Shown here: positions 1 through 5,063 of the stretch, in pieces
Layout of the letters: every line of letters starts with the position of its first letter
Numbering within the stretch: position 1 is the first letter of the stretch
Source of the DNA: an uncultured Collinsella sp.
Lineage (GTDB): Bacteria > Actinomycetota > Coriobacteriia > Coriobacteriales > Coriobacteriaceae
Assembly (NCBI GenBank): GCA_934650095.1
Contig: CAKUFT010000064.1
Span: forward strand, 1-5,081
DNA length: 5,081 nucleotides
Direction of reading: 5' to 3'
Position numbers and translations under genes: made by a program
Notes under the pieces: generated by a model
What the model was told of the DNA's origin: nothing
What the model saw: only the letters and a program-made list of their open reading frames with translations
The model's database searches: none

Positions 1-447
1 CGTTTTGGCATCATCCCGGGCGTGACGGACAAGGGCTACATCACCAACAGCTACCACGTCCACGTGTCCGAGGAGATCGACGCATTCGACAAGCTTAAGT
101 TCGAGGGCATGTTCCAGCAGCTTTCGCCGGGCGGTGCCATCTCCTACGTCGAGGTTCCCAACATGCAGGACAACCTCAAAGCCGTCATTCGCGTGATGCA
201 GTACATCTATGACAACATCATGTACGCCGAGCTCAACACCAAGAGCGACTACTGCCAGGTGTGCGGCTACGACGGCGAGATTCGCATTGTCGAGGACGAC
301 GGCAAGCTGGTGTGGGAGTGCCCCAACTGCGGTAACCGCGACCAGGAGAAGATGAACGTCGCCCGTCGTACGTGCGGCTACATCGGCACCCAATTCTGGA
401 ACCAGGGTCGAACCGAGGAGATCCGCGACCGCGTGCTGCATCTCTAA
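1..447 (+). CDS. nrdD: Anaerobic ribonucleoside-triphosphate reductase, C-terminal part (class III, glycyl radical); cut by window start
   Basis: This is the last 148 codons of the class III ribonucleotide reductase, which reduces ribonucleoside triphosphates to deoxyribonucleotides in the anaerobic cytoplasm. The reading frame is open from base 1 and ends in TAA at 445-447; the true start lies upstream of the window. Numbering from the first codon seen, two cysteine pairs (C85/C88 and C107/C110) form the C-terminal zinc site. The radical loop reads RRTCGYIG, and G126 in CGY matches the glycine that carries the radical in this family. The upstream stretch around SYHVHVSEEIDAFDK is also typical of NrdD. 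Codons end mostly in C or G, as expected for a well-expressed gene; nrdG uses more T-ending codons. nrdG, the activase gene, follows on the same strand but only after 426 bases containing two inverted repeats. Identification is secure; only the missing N-terminus limits the annotation. Confidence 0.96.
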   Translation, partial: RFGIIPGVTDKGYITNSYHVHVSEEIDAFDKLKFEGMFQQLSPGGAISYVEVPNMQDNLKAVIRVMQYIYDNIMYAELNTKSDYCQVCGYDGEIRIVEDDGKLVWECPNCGNRDQEKMNVARRTCGYIGTQFWNQGRTEEIRDRVLHL

Positions 448-458
448 TAACCATCCCA

Positions 459-596
459 GGCTGTCCCGTAGCGAGGCCCCGGACCTTTACTCGCTATTTC
501 GGACAGTCCTGGCTCACGACGGAGGCGCCACTGGCGCCTCCTGTTCGTGCGGAACTCATATCGAGCAAAGGTCCGGCGTCTCGCTACGGTGCAGCC
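459..596. repeat. Long imperfect palindrome of about 138 bases downstream of nrdD
   Basis: Bases 459-497 pair with 558-596 over 39 positions, with only four mismatches (465/590, 478/577, 489/566, 494/561) and two G-T pairs. The centre is a near-perfect hairpin, 521-530 with 532-541 (GGAGGCGCCA / TGGCGCCTCC), and a further 5 bp pair at 515-519 with 545-549. The left arm is about 7 bases longer than the right. The left arm can also fold on itself: CCAGG-CTGTCC at 456-466 with GGACAG-T-CCTGG at 501-512, and TAGCGAG at 469-475 with CTCGCTA at 490-496. The core could act as a transcription barrier behind nrdD, but no T-tract follows it on either strand, so it is not a standard intrinsic terminator. 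The size and terminal inverted repeats suggest a small non-coding mobile repeat of MITE or BIME type. I see no clear target-site duplication at its edges. Confidence 0.8.
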
Positions 597-661
597 AAGT
601 TGACATAGCTGAGATGCAGTGCGCGGTCTGCTCACTCCTCGAAGTTCTTAGCGGAAATTGT

Positions 662-709
662 TTGAGCTGCGACTGCGACTGGCTTGCAACAACGGTTGAG
701 CTGCAACAA
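662..709. repeat. Short direct repeats upstream of nrdG
   Basis: TTGAGCTGC occurs at 662-670 and again at 696-704, 34 bases apart, close to three helical turns. TGCAACAA occurs at 685-692 and 702-709, 17 bases apart. CTGCGA is repeated in tandem at 667-678. The arrangement upstream of nrdG could be a repeated regulator-binding site, but the motifs match no operator I recognise, and repeats this short can arise by chance. Confidence 0.4.
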
Positions 710-773
710 AGTTTTTATTGGACCTCGAACCCTATACTCGATGTTCGCTTCGTTCATTGAGTGTTGCTCGCGA

Positions 774-859
774 GGGGTCTGGAGTATATCGTTCCGCCCG
801 CAGTTTCGCAGGCCAAAGGCCGAGAATGTTTGAGGACGGAATGATATACTCCAGACCCC
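774..859. repeat. Inverted repeat with 23-bp arms just upstream of the nrdG ribosome binding site
   Basis: The left arm at 774-796 (GGGGTCTGGAGTATAT followed by CGTTCCG) pairs with 837-859. All 23 positions pair in RNA: 22 are Watson-Crick and one is G791-U842. The loop of 40 bases contains a second small hairpin, GGCC-AAA-GGCC at 811-821. The right arm ends one base before the AGGAAGG ribosome binding site of nrdG (861-867), so if transcribed, the nrdG leader carries a very stable stem abutting the initiation region. No T-tract follows, so it is not a typical terminator. It may be a mobile palindromic repeat, an RNA-stability element or a translation-control element; the sequence alone does not decide. 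Confidence 0.8.
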
Positions 860-873
860 CAGGAAGGTTACTT

Positions 874-1455
874 ATGAACTACGCGAACATTAAGTATTTC
901 GACATTGCTGATGGGGAAGGTGTTCGTACTTCTCTGTTTGTGAGCGGGTGCCGTCGTGGGTGCAAGAATTGCTTTAACTCTGTTGCGTGGGACTTTGCTG
1001 CGGGCGAGCCCTTTGATAGCGCCGTCGAGGACAAGATTATCGAGAGCCTCGACCATCCCTTTATCGATGGTCTGACGATTTTGGGCGGCGAGCCTATGGA
1101 ACCTGAGAATCAGGCGGGGCTCGTTGATTTCATTGAGCGTGTTCGTGCCGCTTATCCTATGGGGTCGGGGAAGACTATTTGGTGTTTTACCGGCGACGTG
1201 CTCGAGGAGCTTATGCCGGGTGGTCGTCACCATACCGAGGTGACGGACCGCATTCTTGCCTGCCTTGACATGTTGGTGGACGGCCCGTTTGTTCAAGATC
1301 TGTACGATATCTCGTTGCGTTTTAGGGGCTCGAGCAACCAGCGCGTGATCGATATGAACGCTACGCGCGCCCGTGCTGAGCGCGAGGGCGTTGCGCTTTG
1401 TGATGCGGTTGAACTTTGGCGTGATGATCCGGTCTATTCGACCCATACTATGTAG
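874..1455 (+). CDS. nrdG: Anaerobic ribonucleotide reductase activating protein, radical SAM (NrdG)
   Basis: This 193-residue protein is the activase that uses S-adenosylmethionine and a [4Fe-4S] cluster to form the glycyl radical on NrdD. The cluster motif CX3CX2C is visible as C26, C30 and C33 in SGCRRGCKNCF. Further family features are the N-terminal MNYANIKYFDIADGEG, which resembles the E. coli NrdG start, and GGEP at about residues 74-77. Length is in the usual range for NrdG but slightly above E. coli. The ATG at 874 is chosen because AGGAAGG (861-867) sits 6 bases upstream; the frame stays open further upstream, but that part crosses the 774-859 inverted repeat and has no ribosome site. 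The gene lies downstream of nrdD on the same strand, but the 426-base gap suggests its own promoter or processed mRNA. Codon use is more T-rich than in nrdD. Confidence 0.95.
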   Translation: MNYANIKYFDIADGEGVRTSLFVSGCRRGCKNCFNSVAWDFAAGEPFDSAVEDKIIESLDHPFIDGLTILGGEPMEPENQAGLVDFIERVRAAYPMGSGKTIWCFTGDVLEELMPGGRHHTEVTDRILACLDMLVDGPFVQDLYDISLRFRGSSNQRVIDMNATRARAEREGVALCDAVELWRDDPVYSTHTM

Positions 1456-1456
1456 C

Positions 1457-1487
1457 TTGTGGTCGATGCCGGAGGGCGTGGTACCAT
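1457..1487 (+). promoter_or_regulatory. Possible promoter for the folE group
   Basis: In the 66 bases between nrdG and folE, TTGTGG (1457-1462) and TACCAT (1482-1487) resemble -35 and -10 boxes. The 19-base spacing is longer than ideal. It is the best candidate I can find here and is weak; read-through from nrdG is equally possible because no terminator is visible between the genes. Confidence 0.25.
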
Positions 1488-1521
1488 AGCGCGAACGTGA
1501 AATCAGAAAAGTGAGGCCCAG

Positions 1522-2079
1522 ATGGTCGATCAGGAAAAAGTCGAGGCCGCCATTAAGCTGTTGCTTGAGGGCATAGGCGAGGACCCAACTCGTGAGGGCC
1601 TGCTGGAGACCCCGGCGCGCGTTGCCCGTATGTATGGCGAGATTGCCGGCGGTGTGGACCAGAGTGCCGAGGAGCACCTGTCCAAAACCTTTGCCGTCGC
1701 TTCGAACGATTTGGTTATCGAGCGCGACATCACGTTCTACTCGCTGTGCGAACATCATCTGCTGCCGTTTTATGGCAAAGCCGCCATTGGTTATATCCCT
1801 AACGGTCGGGTGGCCGGGCTTTCCAAGCTTGCTCGCACGGTTGAGGTTTATGCCCGCCGTCTTCAGCTGCAGGAGCAGCTGTGTGCACAGGTTGCCGACG
1901 CTCTCATGGATTATCTCGCTCCCCAGGGGGCGATTGTGCTCATGGAAGCTGAGCATATGTGCATGACGATGCGTGGCGTGCAAAAGCCCGGCACCAAGAC
2001 CGTGACGCTTGCTCGCCGCGGCGTCTTTGAGACCGATCCCGCGCTCGAGGAGCGTTTCTTTAGGATGCTGGGCCGCTAA
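1522..2079 (+). CDS. folE: GTP cyclohydrolase I
   Basis: This 185-residue enzyme converts GTP to 7,8-dihydroneopterin triphosphate and formate, the first committed step of tetrahydrofolate synthesis in the cytoplasm. Family signatures are clear: [20 protein letters not shown] near the N-terminus (about residues 19-38), [12 protein letters not shown] (about 74-85) and [17 protein letters not shown] (about 144-160). C76, H79 and C147 correspond to the zinc ligands known from E. coli FolE, and H78 and H145 to its other active-site histidines. All are present, so this is the zinc type FolE rather than FolE2. Length is typical of the compact bacterial form. The ATG at 1522 has GTGAGG (1511-1516) five bases upstream. 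The HD-domain gene begins two bases after the stop, so the two are almost certainly co-transcribed. Confidence 0.97.
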   Translation: MVDQEKVEAAIKLLLEGIGEDPTREGLLETPARVARMYGEIAGGVDQSAEEHLSKTFAVASNDLVIERDITFYSLCEHHLLPFYGKAAIGYIPNGRVAGLSKLARTVEVYARRLQLQEQLCAQVADALMDYLAPQGAIVLMEAEHMCMTMRGVQKPGTKTVTLARRGVFETDPALEERFFRMLGR

Positions 2080-2081
2080 CC

Positions 2082-2663
2082 ATGAGAGTCGTCAACGACT
2101 TTACATCGAAGACCGATGAGGGGACGTCGCGTCGCGGCTTTATGGCTTCGGGCCTGGCCCCCTTTGGCGCCATGCCTCGCATTGATTACATTTGTGCCAA
2201 CGGGCTGTTCCGGCGGCACCTGGGCAACATTGCACAGTTGGAATCGGGGCGCATCTTCTGCCGCCACGGTATTGACCATCTGCTCGATGTCGCTCGCATT
2301 ATGTGGATCAAGAATCTCGAGGAGCAGCTCGAATTTGACCGCGAGGTCATTTACGCCACGGCACTTCTTCACGATATCGGCAAAGATGAACAGTACGAAT
2401 CGGGTATATCCCATGATGTTGCAAGCGAACGCGTCGCTGATGCAATACTCGTCGGCATGCCCGATGACGTGGCGTTTGAGCCGGCCGATGCCGCAGCCAT
2501 TAAGACGGCCATTCTGGGCCATCGAAAGCTGCGCGTGAACAGCCAACCGCTTGAGCGTCTGCTCTATGCAGCCGACAAAGCGTCGCGCGCCTGCTTTGCA
2601 TGCCCCGCGCGCAATGCTTGCAACTGGAGCGATGATAAAAAGAACCTGTCGATTCGCGTGTAG
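2082..2663 (+). CDS. HD-domain hydrolase encoded between folE and folB
   Basis: This 193-residue protein belongs to the HD superfamily of metal-dependent phosphohydrolases. The expected metal-binding set is visible: H62 and H66 in RHGIDHLLDVARI, H97-D98 in ALLHDIGKDE, H111 in ISHDVASE, H147 in ILGHRK and D166 in LYAADKASR. The C-terminus carries a cysteine cluster, C171-X2-C174-X5-C180, followed by NWSDDKKN, outside the usual HD core. No membrane segment is seen. It lies two bases after folE and 43 bases before folB on the same strand, so a role in pterin metabolism, possibly dephosphorylation of dihydroneopterin triphosphate, is a reasonable inference but unproven. The start is uncertain: the ATG at 2082 has only AGGATG 14 bases upstream, within the end of folE, while Met31 (2172) lies nearer the recognisable domain but lacks a ribosome site; translational coupling to folE favours 2082. 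Confidence is high for the fold and low for the substrate. Confidence 0.88.
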   Translation: MRVVNDFTSKTDEGTSRRGFMASGLAPFGAMPRIDYICANGLFRRHLGNIAQLESGRIFCRHGIDHLLDVARIMWIKNLEEQLEFDREVIYATALLHDIGKDEQYESGISHDVASERVADAILVGMPDDVAFEPADAAAIKTAILGHRKLRVNSQPLERLLYAADKASRACFACPARNACNWSDDKKNLSIRV

Positions 2664-2691
2664 TTAGTTTGCGCGGTCGGGGTTCTAAACG

Positions 2692-2697
2692 AAGGAG
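2692..2697 (+). promoter_or_regulatory. Ribosome binding site fixing the folB start
   Basis: AAGGAG lies nine bases before the ATG at 2707. It matters because it supports a start that gives FolB an extra N-terminal segment of about 43 residues; no comparable site precedes any internal start nearer the conserved domain. Confidence 0.8.
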
Positions 2698-2706
2698 ACG
2701 ATCGCG

Positions 2707-3192
2707 ATGAGTAACAAGAAACTGCCCGAGAATGCAACCAAGACTGAAGGCGCCGAGCTCGCTCGCCGTGGAAGGGGCGAAATATCCACCGCAACGGCGG
2801 TGCCTCACGTGAGCTATGACGATCTGCGCCATGCCGATCGTATTGTCATTGACGGCCTTGAGGTTTTTGCCAACCATGGTGTGTATCCCGAGGAGAACGC
2901 GCTGGGTCAGAAGTTCATCGTTTCCCTGGTGCTCTATGCCGACCTGCGTGCAGCGGGGGAGCACGATAGCTTGGACGCCTCGATTGACTACGGCTCGGTG
3001 TGCCACGATGTCGATGGCTATCTGCGCGAGCATACGTTTAAGCTCATCGAGGCTGCAGCCGAGGGTGTGGCCCAGATGCTGCTACGTCGTTACCCCTTGC
3101 TGCTTGGCGTGCGTGTTAAGCTCGATAAGCCTTGGGCGCCCGTCGGTCTTCCCCTGGCAAGCTGCGGTGTCGAGATCGAGCGCGTGCGCTAA
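2707..3192 (+). CDS. folB: Dihydroneopterin aldolase with N-terminal extension
   Basis: FolB cleaves 7,8-dihydroneopterin to 6-hydroxymethyl-7,8-dihydropterin and glycolaldehyde, the precursor for FolK and FolP. The domain runs from about residue 45 (DRIVIDGLEVFANHGVYPEEN) to the end. Key residues, matched to S. aureus FolB, are E63 in PEEN, Y95 in SIDYGSV, E115 in KLIEAAAE and K141 in LDKPWAP. The protein has 161 residues against roughly 120 for the family. The excess is an N-terminal segment of about 43 residues, polar and charged, without hydrophobic segment or recognised motif and probably disordered. The AAGGAG at 2692-2697 supports this start. The gene is the last of the folE-HD-folB group and converges on a minus-strand gene six bases beyond its stop. 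Neither folK nor folP follows, and there is no FolK fusion. Confidence 0.93.
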   Translation: MSNKKLPENATKTEGAELARRGRGEISTATAVPHVSYDDLRHADRIVIDGLEVFANHGVYPEENALGQKFIVSLVLYADLRAAGEHDSLDASIDYGSVCHDVDGYLREHTFKLIEAAAEGVAQMLLRRYPLLLGVRVKLDKPWAPVGLPLASCGVEIERVR

Positions 3193-3225
3193 CCGGCCCT
3201 ACAGCTCGTTGGCAGGCGGTTTTTT
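3192..3225 (+). terminator. Weak possible terminator after folB
   Basis: ACCG-GCC (3192-3198) can pair with GGC-CGGT (3211-3213 and 3217-3220), leaving AGG bulged, followed by six T at 3220-3225. The stem is short and bulged and overlaps the end of the convergent minus-strand gene, so this is tentative. Confidence 0.25.
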
Positions 3226-3975
3226 GAGCCGCTGCGACAGAGCCCTATTGTTGGGGCAGTACGTGTCGAGCAGGGCGTGAAACCGCTGATTGTGGCTTGG
3301 CTCGAGCAAGTGGACGAGCTCGTGGGCGACAACCATGTCGAGGCATTCGGCAGGGTAGGCGGCGAGCTCGCGCGCGATGCGAATGGCGCCGGATTTGGGC
3401 GTGCATGAGCCCCAACGCGTTTTCATGCTGCGTACGGAAACGCGGGAAACGGCGACACCCATGGCGATTTCGTATACGTGCACCATATCGTGCAGTGCCG
3501 TGGTGACCTCGGTTGCATAGAGCTGGTCGATGCGGGCCTGGAGCTCATCGGACGTTAGGCCGTCGAGGGCCGTGCACTGCTTTGCCTGCGCGCGCCCACT
3601 TGGCTCATCAGTACCCATAAAACTTGCGAAGGTGGCCTGTTTGGGTCGCGGTGCGGGTGAGGCAAAGTTGTGATCGAGTGCATCCTGTACCGTGATGGGC
3701 TTGCCCCAAAGTGCAATGATGGACGAGGGGCTGAGCGGCTCTCGCGCCGTTGCCTGACGTTGCTCGCGCTGGGCAAGTCGGCTGATAATCCAGGCGCTGT
3801 TGCGCTTCACAAACGCTTCGATACGCTCGCGGCTGGCGCCGAGCGGTGCACTGGCATGGACCTCACCGCTCGATGTGACACGTAGGTTGAAGTTCTTGAC
3901 GCGCTTTTTGGTAACGACGACGGGGATGGGCGTCCCATCCGGTCGGGATGCGGAAATCGTAAACTGCTGCGTCAA
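3199..3975 (-). CDS. YgjP/SprT-like zinc metalloprotease (DUF45 type)
   Basis: With the start chosen here the product has 258 residues. The C-terminal half has the gluzincin-type motif VVAHELVHLLEPSHNQRFH: H218, E219 and H222 form HExxH and H228 is the likely third zinc ligand. Just before it is SMKTRWGSC (residues 183-191), a hallmark of the YgjP-like family. The N-terminal part (VVVTKKRVKNFNLRVTSSGEVHASAPLG) is the usual beta-rich start. Between them, about residues 102-139, is an alanine-, proline- and serine-rich stretch that looks like a poorly conserved linker or insertion. No signal peptide or membrane segment is seen, so it is probably cytoplasmic; substrates are unknown. The TTG at 3975 is preferred because AAAGGA lies six bases upstream. 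An ATG at 4008 (269 residues) and a TTG at 4038 (279 residues) are alternatives without such a site. It lies downstream of the dipeptidase gene on the same strand and may share its mRNA. Confidence 0.85.
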   Translation of the reverse strand: MTQQFTISASRPDGTPIPVVVTKKRVKNFNLRVTSSGEVHASAPLGASRERIEAFVKRNSAWIISRLAQREQRQATAREPLSPSSIIALWGKPITVQDALDHNFASPAPRPKQATFASFMGTDEPSGRAQAKQCTALDGLTSDELQARIDQLYATEVTTALHDMVHVYEIAMGVAVSRVSVRSMKTRWGSCTPKSGAIRIARELAAYPAECLDMVVAHELVHLLEPSHNQRFHALLDTYCPNNRALSQRLKKPPANEL

Positions 3976-3981
3976 AAGCGG

Positions 3982-3987
3982 TCCTTT
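3982..3987 (-). promoter_or_regulatory. Ribosome binding site favouring the TTG start of the metalloprotease gene
   Basis: On the minus strand AAAGGA lies six bases before TTG (3975-3973). The upstream candidate starts at 4008 (ATG) and 4038 (TTG) have no purine-rich site, whereas nrdG, folE, folB and the dipeptidase gene in this window have one. The site therefore decides the start call, with some uncertainty because TTG is a rarer initiator. Confidence 0.5.
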
Positions 3988-4049
3988 GGATTGGGGACGG
4001 GCCTGCATGTCGACCGTTCGGCATGCCGGCCCGCTCAAGGGATGTGAAA

Positions 4050-5063
4050 TTAATAGCGCTCAAAGAAGGCAAGCGCGTTGTCGCTGCAGAGCTTCTGCAT
4101 CACGGTCTTGCCAAAATGCTTGGAAAGCATGTTCTGGAACTCGGGCATCTTGCTGGCATCGGAGAGGAAAGCGGGTACCGTGGCACCGTCCCAGTCGCCG
4201 CCGAGCGCGATGGCGTCCTCGCCGCCCAGGTCGAGCCAGTGCTCGATATGTGCCGCCAGCTGGTCGAAGGTGACGTCTGCGGCGGTCTTGTCGGTTGCGT
4301 CGTTGGAAAGGAACTCGCTGCAGTAGTTGAGGCCGACGATACCGCCCGTGTCGCGAATGGTGCGGAACTGGTCGTCGGTGAGGTTGCGTTTGACGCCGCA
4401 AACCGCACGGGAGTTGGAGTGGCTGGCGACGAAGGGGCGCGTGGCGTGGGCGACAACCTCGTCAAAGCACTCATCGTTGAGATGGGAGACATCGAGCACC
4501 ATGCCGGCATGCTCCATCTGCGTGAGCGCCTCGATGCCGGCGGCGGTGAGCCCGGCGTGCGTGTCGTGTCCGCTCGCCAGCGGGCCCTGCGCGTTCCAGC
4601 TGAGCGACGACATGAGCACGCCCAAGCTTTTAAGTACCTCGATGAGCGCGGGGTCCTCGGCAAAGAAGGTGGCGTTTTCGATGGTGTGGATGCAGGCGAC
4701 CTTGCCGTCCTTGAGCGCAGGACGAATGTCTGCCGCGCTCCGCACGTTGACCATGCGGTCGTGGTTGAGCATGGCCTGACCGCTCATATGCGCCATGATC
4801 TGCGCCTGGAAGCGCGCAGCGTGGGCGGCGGGAATCTCGTCGGGGACAAACGTGGCAAAGCACTGCGCCCACGGGGTCTTGCCGATCTTTGCGAGCGAGA
4901 TGGCGCAGGCGTTGCCCTCGATAAGGTCAAAATCCTGCGGATGCGTCTCGTCGCCGGGGAAATAGCCGTCGGTGCCGGCGGTGAAGCGCAAGTCGAGATC
5001 GAGCGTGGCCCAGCCAATGCGGTCGGCGGTGTCGCAGTGTAGGTCAAATACGGGATATGCCAT
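4050..5063 (-). CDS. M19-family membrane-dipeptidase-like zinc dipeptidase
   Basis: This 337-residue protein is a complete member of the peptidase M19 (renal dipeptidase) family, binuclear zinc enzymes that hydrolyse dipeptides, including some with D-residues. The metal and active-site pattern is intact: H9 and D11 in FDLHCDT, bridging E129 in IHTIEN, H194 in LDVSHLND, H215 in VASHSNSRAVC, R226 in KRNLTDD and the D290/D292 pair in GGDWDG. The family's C-terminal region is present as LCSDNALAFFERY. No signal peptide or membrane segment is seen, so despite the family name this form is probably cytoplasmic and serves peptide use or peptidoglycan turnover; the exact substrate cannot be told. The ATG at 5063 has a strong GGAGG (5072-5068) four bases upstream. 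The metalloprotease gene follows on the same strand after 74 bases without a visible terminator. The promoter lies outside the window. Confidence 0.95.
   Translation of the reverse strand: MAYPVFDLHCDTADRIGWATLDLDLRFTAGTDGYFPGDETHPQDFDLIEGNACAISLAKIGKTPWAQCFATFVPDEIPAAHAARFQAQIMAHMSGQAMLNHDRMVNVRSAADIRPALKDGKVACIHTIENATFFAEDPALIEVLKSLGVLMSSLSWNAQGPLASGHDTHAGLTAAGIEALTQMEHAGMVLDVSHLNDECFDEVVAHATRPFVASHSNSRAVCGVKRNLTDDQFRTIRDTGGIVGLNYCSEFLSNDATDKTAADVTFDQLAAHIEHWLDLGGEDAIALGGDWDGATVPAFLSDASKMPEFQNMLSKHFGKTVMQKLCSDNALAFFERY

Larger units (their letters stand above)
448..873. other. 426-base gene-free interval between nrdD and nrdG
   Basis: No convincing gene is present. Open frames on both strands here lack ribosome binding sites and are explained by the palindromes they cross. 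From left to right I see the long imperfect palindrome (459-596), a spacer with short direct repeats (662-709), a T-rich patch at 712-716, a possible -10 sequence TATACT at 733-738 without a good -35, a small hairpin (737-743 with 755-761, one G-T pair), and the inverted repeat at 774-859. The TATACTC at 733-739 can also pair with GAGTATA in the left arm of that repeat (782-788), so it could compete with the right arm; this is only 7 bp. The nrdG promoter probably lies in this interval, but I cannot place it. I see no NrdR-box-like pair. Confidence 0.6.

Noticed and set aside
521..541. GC-rich hairpin as an intrinsic terminator of nrdD.
   Set aside because: The stem is strong, but neither strand has a T-tract after it (the plus strand continues TGTTCGTGC), and it is the core of a much longer palindrome. 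A barrier role is possible, but a standard terminator call is not supported.
600..605. Perfect -35 hexamer TTGACA as part of the nrdG promoter.
   Set aside because: At 16-18 bases downstream the sequence is GC-rich with no -10-like hexamer, and it sits more than 260 bases before nrdG.
372..635. Open frames on both strands over the nrdD-nrdG palindrome that could be small arginine-rich proteins.
   Set aside because: They have no ribosome binding site. The plus-strand one overlaps the end of nrdD in another frame, and the similarity of the two peptides follows from the palindrome.
718..873. Extension of nrdG to a TTG start at 718.
   Set aside because: The added 52 codons cross the 774-859 inverted repeat, lack a ribosome site and have no counterpart in NrdG. 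The ATG at 874 has a good Shine-Dalgarno sequence and matches the family start.
868..1983. Long minus-strand open frame of 371 codons opposite nrdG and folE.
   Set aside because: It runs antisense to two clearly identified genes with complete motifs and encodes nothing recognisable; it is a by-product of their codon use.
3212..3235. Hairpin GCAGGCGG / CCGCTGC near the folB end as a bidirectional terminator.
   Set aside because: The T-run lies in the loop rather than after the stem on the plus strand, no T-run follows on the minus strand, and it is inside the coding end of the metalloprotease gene.
4023..5042. Long plus-strand open frame of 339 codons opposite the dipeptidase gene.
   Set aside because: The minus-strand product has every M19 active-site motif and a strong ribosome site. 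The plus-strand frame is its valine- and glycine-rich antisense shadow.
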